Position numbers and translations under genes: made by a program
In this document: positions 1 to 5,605 of the stretch, in pieces
Layout: each line of letters starts with the position of its first letter
Position numbering within the stretch: the stretch's first letter is position 1
Source: CAVPHV01 sp963704825
GTDB lineage: Bacteria > Actinomycetota > Acidimicrobiia > Spongiisociales > UBA5794
DNA length: 5,744 bases
Assembly (NCBI GenBank): GCA_963704825.1
Contig: CAVPHV010000016.1
Location: forward strand, 1-5,744
Direction of reading: 5' to 3'
The notes under the pieces: generated by a model
What the model saw: the letters and a program-made list of their open reading frames with translations, nothing else
Database searches by the model: none
Told to the model about the DNA's origin: nothing

Positions 1-483
1 CTAGTGGGCGAGTTCAGCCTCCTTGCGGCTGAAGACGTCCTTTGTCATTTGTGTTCTGAGCGAACTCGCCAGGGCGAATAGGTCTCCATACTCTGATTCG
101 ATGCGTTCTTGTGAGCGCTGCGGCTCGTCTTCTGTCCTCGCGAGGTCTTCAAGGCGATCGCGCAAGGCGAATATGGCATCTCGTGTTGCATCCGTCACAA
201 GGAGGCCGCCGTCTTTGTAGTACCAGGTCACGAGGCCGCGTCGAAGCTCATCGAGCTGTTTCCGATCAGGGTATGGGTCGGGGTTCTTGGGAATCACCTC
301 GAAGCAGCTCCAGAGCCTCTGGTATTGACGGAGCCGCAGGTTTCGCAAGTCGCGATCGGTGCTGAACCTCTCGCTGAGAATGTTGAGCTCGCGGGCGTTC
401 TGAAACCCCCAGGTGAGGGACAAGAGTGCCGCAATGAGAGCGAGGCCCCCGGTGATCCAGGCGGCCGCGAGTTCTGGTTCCAT
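1..483 (-). CDS. Small single-span membrane protein of unknown function
   Basis: I do not recognise this 160-residue protein. Residues 6-26 form one hydrophobic segment after a short acidic N-terminus (MEPEL), so it is probably anchored by its N-terminus with a soluble, charged, helix-rich remainder. Residues 28-60 (rich in Arg, Leu and Glu) and 98-158 could form long helices or coiled coils; a Pro-rich break lies at 64-73 (IPKNPDPYPD). The C-terminus has an SLRT...TKDVFSRK stretch. The ATG at 483 is preferred because AAAGGA lies 7 bases before it; an in-frame TTG at 501 would place that ribosome site inside the coding region. It lies on the same strand as the HAAS gene but 265 bases downstream of it, beyond two hairpins, so it is probably transcribed separately. 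No catalytic motif is visible. Existence of the gene is well supported; its function is not. Confidence 0.75.
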   Translation of the reverse strand: MEPELAAAWITGGLALIAALLSLTWGFQNARELNILSERFSTDRDLRNLRLRQYQRLWSCFEVIPKNPDPYPDRKQLDELRRGLVTWYYKDGGLLVTDATRDAIFALRDRLEDLARTEDEPQRSQERIESEYGDLFALASSLRTQMTKDVFSRKEAELAH

Positions 484-604
484 ACGTCGATCCTTTCGCA
501 ATGTCCACTGTCAGCGCCAAGCCGCCGCACGTTCACCTCGAGGCTACGCGGCCAGATCGCGAGAAGGGTCCGGCGACGTCGTGCCGTCTCGAGCCTGTGG
601 ATTC

Positions 605-626
605 CGGCGGGTCTCGCGCCCCGCCG
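605..626. terminator. GC-rich hairpin, possible terminator or structured RNA element
   Basis: CGGCGGG (605-611) and CCCGCCG (620-626) form a perfect 7-bp inverted repeat around an 8-base loop, in the noncoding gap between two minus-strand genes. No T-run follows on either strand, so a role in termination is only possible. Confidence 0.25.
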
Positions 627-701
627 TCTGGTCATCCACAGGGTCACGTCGATCTCGACAGACGTCCCAGCAACACCCCGATGGTCCGTTGCGCGCCGTC
701 G

Positions 702-721
702 CCGGGTGGTTGTCCACCCGG
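702..721 (-). terminator. Hairpin downstream of the PadR/HAAS operon
   Basis: CCGGGTGG (702-709) and CCACCCGG (714-721) are a perfect 8-bp inverted repeat with a 4-base loop, 27 bases past the stop codon of the HAAS gene on the minus strand. This placement fits a transcription terminator. There is no T-tract after it, which is common for terminators in GC-rich actinobacteria but also weakens the call. Confidence 0.45.
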
Positions 722-748
722 TGTTGGCGCTGAGGGTGCGGCGTTGAT

Positions 749-1612
749 CTATGCAGGTATGGGGGTAGTTGGCTGGATATCGACGGGCTCCTCGCTTCTG
801 AGCCAGCGACCGAGTCCGACCAGACCTATTGTCATGATCAGGACCCCGAGGTAGAAGCCGACGAAATCCGCAGAGGCGCTGTCGTCGGTGCTGTCTACGC
901 CCCCGACGTCGAGCCAGCTGAGCGTGTACCAAAGGGCTGCGCCGACTGTCATCCCGCCGCACCAAGTCAACGTCCAAACGCGTGGAACGACGTCTCGGCG
1001 AAGCGCGGCAATGCCGAAGAGCAGTGTCCCGATAGCCGTCAGGGAAAGCCAAAGCCCGAACGCCCACAGGACAACGGTTGCCGCCACGCCGAGGCAGGTC
1101 ACCGCAATCCCTACCAAACCGAGCAGTCCAAGGCCACCGTGGCGCCGTTGAATAGCGATCATCACAATCATCATCGCCGCCCCAGCTCCTGCGACCACCA
1201 GGGTGGTGAGCATCCAGGACACGGTTTGGCCATCGGCAACAAACGCCTCGGGGTCGACGCTTGCAGGGCGATCCTCGAACAGAGCTGTCACAAGGAGGCC
1301 AAGGAGGCCGACGATCCACAACGCTGCGCTCAAGAAGGCGATGTTCCCTGCTGATTTGGTGAATGAAGTTGGCACTGCGATTCCTCCTGAGTTGTTGGAG
1401 GCGTACACGGCTGCAACGACTTCGGGTTCACCAAAGCGTTCCAGGGTTGCTTGCTGAGCAGCGCTCGACTCGAGACCTGTGGCGAGGAGATATTCGACCC
1501 TCGAGTACAGGTGATCTTCCATCTCGGACACGAGGTCTTCAATGTCACGGCGCCAGCGAATCTCGCTGCGCATCGTGTCGAGATATCCATCGATCAGGGC
1601 GTATCGGGCCAC
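749..1612 (-). CDS. Six-span membrane protein with N-terminal HAAS-like domain, partner of PadR
   Basis: This 287-residue protein begins with a helical domain of about 75 residues: YLDTM (10-14), RDIEDLVSEMEDHL (22-35), then ERFGEPEVVAAVY (58-70). The pattern YLD...R...EhxxHL...hGxPexVA is that of HAAS (DUF1700) and permease-prefix domains, which are typically encoded beside PadR repressors. Six hydrophobic segments follow, near 89-112, 131-154, 160-180, 181-204, 210-233 and 248-269, with a short polar tail. No transporter ATPase or permease signature is visible, so the membrane part may act as a sensor or a regulator of the repressor. The chosen GTG start at 1612 has GAAGGGG just upstream and overlaps the PadR gene by 19 bases, which implies translational coupling; it also keeps the whole conserved first helix. 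An ATG at 1573 would cut into that helix. The domain call is by pattern, not by search. Confidence 0.82.
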   Translation of the reverse strand: MARYALIDGYLDTMRSEIRWRRDIEDLVSEMEDHLYSRVEYLLATGLESSAAQQATLERFGEPEVVAAVYASNNSGGIAVPTSFTKSAGNIAFLSAALWIVGLLGLLVTALFEDRPASVDPEAFVADGQTVSWMLTTLVVAGAGAAMMIVMIAIQRRHGGLGLLGLVGIAVTCLGVAATVVLWAFGLWLSLTAIGTLLFGIAALRRDVVPRVWTLTWCGGMTVGAALWYTLSWLDVGGVDSTDDSASADFVGFYLGVLIMTIGLVGLGRWLRSEEPVDIQPTTPIPA

Positions 1613-1932
1613 GGAACCCCCTTCAACACCCTGGCTACGGCATCGGTGAATTCGTCCCATGCCAGGCGTTGCTCACCAAGCGCACCCCGACCCTTCTCGG
1701 TCAGTCGGTAGGTACGTCTCCGTCTTCCTTGCACCTCGGTCCACTCGCTGCTGAGGTAGCCACCCTTCTGCAGTCGGTGCAGAGCCGGGTAGACCGTTCC
1801 CTCATGGAGGTCGAACGCTTCATCGCTGCGGTCTCGCAGTTCGTCGATGATCGCGTACCCGTGCCTCGCACCGTCCGCCAGGATGGCCAACAGCAGGAGA
1901 TCGAGATGTCCTTTCAGCGCCTGCCCTCTCAT
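1594..1932 (-). CDS. PadR-family transcriptional repressor
   Basis: This 112-residue protein is a short PadR-type winged-helix DNA-binding protein. Seen in order: the first helix LKGHLDLLLLAIL (6-18), the HGY motif (24-26), the recognition-helix motif EGTVYPALHRL (44-54), the basic wing RRRRTYRLTEKG (70-81), and a C-terminal helix (about 82-104) of the kind used for dimer formation. PadR proteins bind inverted repeats and usually repress their own operon. A palindrome lies just upstream in the predicted promoter spacer. The HAAS membrane gene overlaps its 3' end by 19 bases, so both proteins are made from one mRNA. The ATG at 1932 has no good ribosome site, and a -10-like TAGGGT lies 8 bases before it, which suggests a leaderless transcript. 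The inducing signal cannot be read from the sequence. Confidence 0.93.
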   Translation of the reverse strand: MRGQALKGHLDLLLLAILADGARHGYAIIDELRDRSDEAFDLHEGTVYPALHRLQKGGYLSSEWTEVQGRRRRTYRLTEKGRGALGEQRLAWDEFTDAVARVLKGVPWPDTP

Positions 1933-1940
1933 ACCTAGGA

Positions 1941-1969
1941 ACCCTATACTTAGTATTACTATGCATCAA
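1941..1969 (-). promoter_or_regulatory. Predicted promoter of the PadR/HAAS operon
   Basis: On the minus strand TTGATG (1969-1964) and TAGGGT (1946-1941) are separated by 17 bases, matching -35 and TANNNT -10 spacing. Transcription would begin at or next to the ATG at 1932, giving a leaderless or nearly leaderless mRNA. The palindrome at 1946-1956 lies in the spacer and touches the -10 box. Confidence 0.4.
1946..1956. promoter_or_regulatory. AT-rich palindrome, likely PadR operator
   Basis: ATACT-T-AGTAT is a perfect inverted repeat, 14 bases upstream of the padR-type start codon. A second palindrome, AGTA-T-TACT (1952-1960), overlaps it, and the whole 1946-1962 block is an AT-rich island in GC-rich DNA. 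Overlap with the predicted spacer and -10 box would let a bound repressor block its own promoter. Assignment to this PadR protein is inferred from position and from the known preference of the family for short inverted repeats. Confidence 0.5.
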
Positions 1970-2018
1970 GGGGGTATTTCAGGACGCCGGCGTTGGACTG
2001 GTTCTCGTCAGGAACCGA

Positions 2019-2047
2019 TTGCGCTGCCGGAGCCTCCTGCATACTGT
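2019..2047 (+). promoter_or_regulatory. Predicted serpin promoter, leaderless
   Basis: TTGCGC (2019-2024) and TACTGT (2042-2047) are 17 bases apart. The ATG at 2055 begins 7 bases after the -10 box, which is where transcription would start, so the mRNA should be leaderless. There is no Shine-Dalgarno sequence at a workable distance. The promoter lies about 60 bases from the PadR palindrome, so control by PadR is not obvious. Confidence 0.45.
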
Positions 2048-2054
2048 GACGTTC

Positions 2055-3359
2055 ATGCTGCGTCGACTCACCGCCCTGATCGCCTGTGTGCTCGTGGCTT
2101 CCAGCTGCGGAACCGACACGTCAGAGAGCACTCAAGACGTCGTCGATGTGACCAGCGTCAGTCAAACGGCTCCGCCGCCTCCGATTCAGGAGGGGTTTGC
2201 GGTCGAGTTGATCGCCGACGTGACCGAGCGGAACACGTCGCCGGGAGCAAACGGTGTGGCGGTCAACGAAGTCGTTGCCGGCACCAACGACTTCGCCGTC
2301 CGCTTCTTCAAGAAGGTCATCGCGGGCTCGAGTCAGAATGCGGTGGTCGGCAACTACAGCCTCAGCACCGCACTGCTTCTCACGATGGCCGGCACCAGCG
2401 GGACCACCACCGACGCCTTTGCCGCACTGCTCGGGGTGGGCGCGGTCGACCCCGCCGAGCTCCACCCGGCGGTCAACGCGATCGACCTCATCTTGGAGGG
2501 TCGCGCCGGCGATGGGCTCGAGATCTCCACCGCCAACAAGCTGTTCGTCCAGAACGGGCTCTCTCTGCAGGACGAGTTCCTCGACACCGCGGTCGGTTCC
2601 TACGGCGCACCCGTCGCCGCGGTCGACTTTTTTGGAGCGCCAGATGATGTCGTCACCGCGGTCAATGACTGGGTTTCGGAAGAGACCGACGGATTCATCG
2701 AGGAGCTCACGAAGGGCTATTCGCCCGCGACGGTGATGGTGTTGGCCAATGCCACCTACTTGAAGGCATCCTGGGCCGTACCGTTCTATCGGCTCGAAGA
2801 ACCTGCCGAATTCACCACGGCGGAAGGCACGGTGGTAACAACCGAGCTGATGGGTCACGACGAGTTTCTTCCGCTGAACGAAGGAACCGATTTTGTGGCG
2901 GTTGAGTTGCCCTATGTCGGCGGCAACCTTGGTCTGGTGGTCATTCAACCCGACGACCTGGCGACGTTCGAAGCCGGACTGACCGCCGCCCAACTCGGTG
3001 AGATCACCGGAGGTCTGAGCGAGAGCGGCATCCACCTGACGATGCCCATCTGGTCGACGGAGACCAAGGTGGAGGCGCTCGAGCCTCTCCATGCGATCGG
3101 CTTGCCGACGAGCTACGACTTCGGAGCGATGTTCGAGGGTGGCGACACAGGCTATTTCATCGATTCGGTTTCCCATGTGGCACGGATCGACGTCGACGAG
3201 ACGGGTACGACGGCAGGTGCCGGCTCCGACGTGGCAATCGCCATGTCGCATGGCCCGACCGTGGAGATCAACCGGCCGTTCTTCTACTTCATTCGCGACC
3301 GCGGCTCCGATGCGATCCTCTTCATGGGCCACGTCACCGACCCGACCCAGACGGACTGA
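2055..3359 (+). CDS. Lipoprotein serpin (serine protease inhibitor)
   Basis: This 434-residue protein is an exported, probably lipid-anchored serpin. A short signal peptide with Arg3-Arg4 ends at VASSC (Cys18), followed by a Pro-rich linker (about 39-43) and a serpin domain from about 72 to 430, normal for the fold. Seen: ANATYLKASWAVPF (231-244; strand 3A, shutter Asn232, Trp240), His374 aligning with the shutter His of alpha-1-antitrypsin, a hinge of small residues DETGTTAGAG (381-390), and the C-terminal signature NRPFFYFIRD (406-415) with LFMGHVTDP (422-430). The small-residue hinge with Thr at P14 indicates an inhibitory serpin, which traps a serine or cysteine protease covalently. Counting back from NRPF puts Met397-Ser398 at P1-P1', an elastase-type site as in antitrypsin; the hinge-to-P1 distance is one residue short. 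The usual Ser-Pro of the shutter is Gly99-Asn100 here. The ATG at 2055 gives the best signal peptide; a TTG at 2019 is less likely. Confidence 0.93.
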   Translation: MLRRLTALIACVLVASSCGTDTSESTQDVVDVTSVSQTAPPPPIQEGFAVELIADVTERNTSPGANGVAVNEVVAGTNDFAVRFFKKVIAGSSQNAVVGNYSLSTALLLTMAGTSGTTTDAFAALLGVGAVDPAELHPAVNAIDLILEGRAGDGLEISTANKLFVQNGLSLQDEFLDTAVGSYGAPVAAVDFFGAPDDVVTAVNDWVSEETDGFIEELTKGYSPATVMVLANATYLKASWAVPFYRLEEPAEFTTAEGTVVTTELMGHDEFLPLNEGTDFVAVELPYVGGNLGLVVIQPDDLATFEAGLTAAQLGEITGGLSESGIHLTMPIWSTETKVEALEPLHAIGLPTSYDFGAMFEGGDTGYFIDSVSHVARIDVDETGTTAGAGSDVAIAMSHGPTVEINRPFFYFIRDRGSDAILFMGHVTDPTQTD

Positions 3360-3364
3360 CGCTC

Positions 3365-3392
3365 GGGCCCCACCACTGTCTCGCAGGGGCCC
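3365..3392 (+). terminator. Hairpin after the serpin gene
   Basis: GGGCCCC (3365-3371) and GGGGCCC (3386-3392) are a perfect 7-bp inverted repeat with a 14-base loop, starting 5 bases past the serpin stop codon. The position fits a terminator. There is no T-run after it. It separates the serpin from the hydrolase gene, which seems to have its own start signals. Confidence 0.4.
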
Positions 3393-3395
3393 TGT

Positions 3396-3427
3396 CGACC
3401 GGGTCGGCGGACTTCCGCTAGTACGGT
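3396..3427 (+). promoter_or_regulatory. Putative hydrolase promoter with a small palindrome
   Basis: TACGGT (3422-3427) fits a TANNNT -10 box 6 bases before the ATG at 3434, and no ribosome site is present, so the transcript may be leaderless. No good -35 box is visible. A perfect palindrome CGACC-G-GGTCG (3396-3406) overlaps the expected -35 position and could be an operator. The call rests on spacing alone. Confidence 0.3.
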
Positions 3428-3433
3428 TGCGCT

Positions 3434-4360
3434 ATGGATGATTGGGCTTCTTGTCGCGTACCTGTGGAGTTCGAATCTGAAGGGGCTGACCTTCGGGGGT
3501 TTCTGTATGAGGCCGTCAGAGGGGAGCCGCCCTTCCCGGTCGTCGTGATGACACACGGCACTTCAGCCACGATCCCAATGGCCATCGACCGGTATGCCGA
3601 GGTCTTTGCGGAGGCCGGTGTGTCGGTTCTCATCTACGACCACCGGAACCTTGGTATCAGTGGTGGTGAGCCGCGTCAGGAGATCAACCCTTGGGTGCAG
3701 TGCCGCGGCTATCGAGACGCCATTACCTTTGCGTCGGTGATCGACGGCCATGACCCCAGCCGGATCGGCATATGGGGCGACTCGTTGTCGGCCGGCGAGG
3801 TCTTCGTGGTAGCGGCATGCGATCCCCGGGTTGCGTTGGTTGTGGCCCAATGCCCCGTCTTCGGGTCCGATCCTCCCGAAGTTCGCCCAACGGTCGCAGT
3901 CGTCGAAGGAATCCGGGATACCCTCGAATCGGGTGACATCTCCGGTCGTCCGGAGGACCAGACCGGTCCGATACCCGTGGTGTCATCAGACCAGCTGGGC
4001 ACTCCTTCGCTGCTGAAGCCGATTCAGGCATATCGCTGGTTCATCGAGTACGGCGGCAGGTACGGAAGCTCGTGGCAGAACCAGGCGATCAGGATCAACC
4101 CATCCACTACCGCTCCGTACAGCCCCTATCTGTGCGCCCCCTATGTGAATGTCCCGTCGCTGATGATGGTCGCCACGCACGATGAGATGGTGAACGCCAA
4201 TCCGGAGGTGAGCCGCCTGGCCTTTGATCTCCTGCCCGGTACGAAGGAGTGGTACGACCTCGACGGCGGACACTTTGGCCTTCTCTGCCACCCGAGTGCG
4301 CTGTTCGATGAGGTGAGCAAGGTCCAAGCTGCCTTCCTCACCAAACACTTCCTCAACTGA
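3434..4360 (+). CDS. Alpha/beta-hydrolase, likely esterase-type, cytosolic
   Basis: This 308-residue protein has the order of motifs of the alpha/beta-hydrolase fold (the COG1073-like group that also resembles S15 peptidases). Seen: an N-terminal strand with ADLRGFLY (18-25), the oxyanion-hole region VVVMTHG (36-42), LIYDHRNLGISGG (66-78), the nucleophile elbow IGIWGDSLSAGE (111-122) with Ser117, a helical insert (about 145-235) that would form a lid, the acid strand MMVATHDEM (244-252) with Asp250, and DLDGGHFGL (275-283) with His280. Ser117-Asp250-His280 is the predicted triad. The elbow is G-x-S-x-S-A-G rather than classical GxSxG, as in relatives with G-x-S-x-S-G-G. No signal peptide or membrane span is present. 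The substrate cannot be told; an ester or amide is expected. The ATG at 3434 lacks a ribosome site. Its link to the serpin, 74 bases upstream past a hairpin, is uncertain. Confidence 0.9.
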   Translation: MDDWASCRVPVEFESEGADLRGFLYEAVRGEPPFPVVVMTHGTSATIPMAIDRYAEVFAEAGVSVLIYDHRNLGISGGEPRQEINPWVQCRGYRDAITFASVIDGHDPSRIGIWGDSLSAGEVFVVAACDPRVALVVAQCPVFGSDPPEVRPTVAVVEGIRDTLESGDISGRPEDQTGPIPVVSSDQLGTPSLLKPIQAYRWFIEYGGRYGSSWQNQAIRINPSTTAPYSPYLCAPYVNVPSLMMVATHDEMVNANPEVSRLAFDLLPGTKEWYDLDGGHFGLLCHPSALFDEVSKVQAAFLTKHFLN

Positions 4361-4493
4361 CGGTCGACATCGAGCGGGGCCTACGTGGTTCGGATTCGTC
4401 ACCTACGAACCGAAACCCGGCGCCTCCCGCCGCGGCAGGTTCATGGTACAGACGACTTCGGCCTGACCCTGCTGGCCGTCATAGTCCCGAGAT

Positions 4494-4528
4494 GTCGAGG
4501 AGCCTCGACGACGGACGCCATGTCCGTC
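4494..4528. terminator. Two back-to-back hairpins between convergent genes
   Basis: GTCGAGG-AG-CCTCGAC (4494-4509) is followed without a gap by GACGGAC-GCCAT-GTCCGTC (4510-4528). Both repeats are perfect 7-bp stems. They lie in the noncoding region between the hydrolase end (4360) and the lipoprotein end (4604), where transcription from both sides must stop. No T-run flanks them on either strand, so they are a candidate bidirectional terminator only. Confidence 0.4.
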
Positions 4529-4603
4529 TGCGAGAGCGCCGGAGGCGGGAGCATTCTGATGTCTAGGTCCCGTTCGCGCCACTCAGCCTGGCCGGGGCTC
4601 ATC

Positions 4604-5605
4604 TCAAGTGGGTGCCTCGGTTGCCAGCCGGATGATGACTGCAGTGGCGGGCTCCGGTCCATTGGCATAGCCGAAGACCGGCGGTGGCATGAGGCCGTCG
4701 GACAGGAAGAACCAGTAGCCACCCTCATCGGGCTCTTCCGACAGCTGCACGCAACCCTGTCCTTCCGTCCCGTCCTCGCAGTGGTCCCCCTCAACCACCG
4801 CCATCAGTTCTGCCACCGTCGAGCCGGGAGTGATGCCTCTGAAAGCGAGGCCGGCACTGTCGCCATGGATCTCCCAGCCCATGAAATGCAGCTGCTGGAC
4901 CTCGTCTCCCATCGTGCAGAGGGACCAATCAGCAAACCGTGCAACCAAACCGCCCTGGGACCACTGCCACTCAGCCTCACGTCGGCCCGTCTCCAAACGT
5001 GAGGGCGCACCGAGGAGCTCGATGAAGGCTCCCATCGACTCTTCGTGTGGAGTGCCACAGCGGACGTCTGCGATGGTGGCTATCTCCAGTGATGCGTCCG
5101 GCTCATAGCGAAGCTGGAGTCTCACACTGGTGGACAACGTAGTGGTGGGGTCGGTGGCGACGAACGTCGTTGCGCTGTTGCCCGGGGGTAGGACTAGATC
5201 GAGGGCCCACGTGCCGGCTGGATTGATGTCGGCGTGGTTGCCGCCAACGGCCACCACCGCGTCCGGGTCCGTGGTGCCACGGAAGGTGTAGCTCCGAGTG
5301 GCGATGACCTGCTCCGGAACGGGATCGGTGACCAGCAGTGAAGGCGCCTGCGGCACCTCGGTGGCGGTTGTCGTCGTGGTTTGCGGTGTCACCGGCGTCG
5401 AGGTCGGCGGATTGGTCGATATCTGTGGATCAGTCGAGATCGGCGGATCGAGGGTGGTGGTGCCTGCCGGAGGCGGCATGGTGGAGGACTCGGCGGAGAC
5501 ACCGGTCAAAACGGTATCGCTGGTCGACGAAACGATACCGCCGTCCCCACCACTGCAGGCGAGCAGCACCAGCGCCATTGCCGCCACCGCAGCCGCCCAA
5601 CGCAT
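4604..5605 (-). CDS. Lipoprotein with Thr/Pro linker, Ig-like domain and Cys-containing C-terminal domain
   Basis: I do not recognise a named family for this 333-residue protein. The signal peptide (MRW, then Ala/Leu-rich 4-16) ends at LLAC with Cys17 as the lipidation site, so it should be anchored outside the cytoplasmic membrane. Residues 24-88 are a low-complexity Ser/Thr/Pro linker with three six-residue repeats (54-71) and TTTTT at 76-80. Residues about 88-165 resemble a small beta-sandwich of the glucodextranase-B or bacterial Ig-like type: FRGTTDPDAVVAV (108-120), NPAGTWALDLVLPPG (128-142), TTFVATD (146-152). Residues 170-330 form a second domain with Cys183, Cys230, Cys276 and Cys285, FIELLGAPS (194-202) and GITPGSTVAELMAVVEG (257-273), the latter typical of paired repeats in actinobacterial lipoproteins. 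The ATG at 5605 has GAGGTGG 8 bases before it; a GTG at 5647 would delay the signal peptide by 14 residues. A binding or surface role is inferred. Confidence 0.85.
   Translation of the reverse strand: MRWAAAVAAMALVLLACSGGDGGIVSSTSDTVLTGVSAESSTMPPPAGTTTLDPPISTDPQISTNPPTSTPVTPQTTTTTATEVPQAPSLLVTDPVPEQVIATRSYTFRGTTDPDAVVAVGGNHADINPAGTWALDLVLPPGNSATTFVATDPTTTLSTSVRLQLRYEPDASLEIATIADVRCGTPHEESMGAFIELLGAPSRLETGRREAEWQWSQGGLVARFADWSLCTMGDEVQQLHFMGWEIHGDSAGLAFRGITPGSTVAELMAVVEGDHCEDGTEGQGCVQLSEEPDEGGYWFFLSDGLMPPPVFGYANGPEPATAVIIRLATEAPT
5393..5446 (-). repeat. Three 18-bp tandem repeats encoding a Pro/Thr spacer
   Basis: Within the lipoprotein gene, residues 54-71 are three units: PPISTD, PQISTN and PPTSTP. 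The 18-base units share the core CGAC at the same place and differ mostly by single substitutions. Such units can change linker length by slippage. Confidence 0.6.

Noticed and set aside
325..747. Plus-strand frame covering the gap at 484-748
   Set aside because: The translation is basic and low in hydrophobic residues, and the reading frame has no credible start; it looks like a chance GC-rich frame.
294..1319. Long minus-strand frame crossing the gap between the HAAS gene and the small membrane protein gene
   Set aside because: It overlaps both real genes in another frame and its translation is Arg-rich with no domain signal.
1363..1938. Plus-strand frame opposite the PadR gene
   Set aside because: It is antisense to PadR and the HAAS gene and shows no recognisable motif or ribosome site.
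2121..3332. Long open minus-strand frame opposite the serpin gene (403 codons)
   Set aside because: It is antisense to a clear serpin, its product is rich in Arg, Gly and Asp without any domain pattern, and long open antisense frames are expected in GC-rich DNA.
2055..4360. Serpin and hydrolase as a two-gene operon
   Set aside because: A perfect hairpin follows the serpin and the hydrolase appears to have its own -10 box, so co-transcription is not supported, though not excluded.
4387..4411. Inverted repeat GGTTCG / CGAACC just after the hydrolase as a terminator
   Set aside because: The stem is only 6 bp with a 13-base loop and no T-run, weaker than the pair at 4494-4528.
4385..5002. Plus-strand frame starting in the convergent gap and running opposite the lipoprotein
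   Set aside because: Most of it is antisense to a supported lipoprotein gene, and the part in the gap holds hairpins rather than codon-biased sequence.
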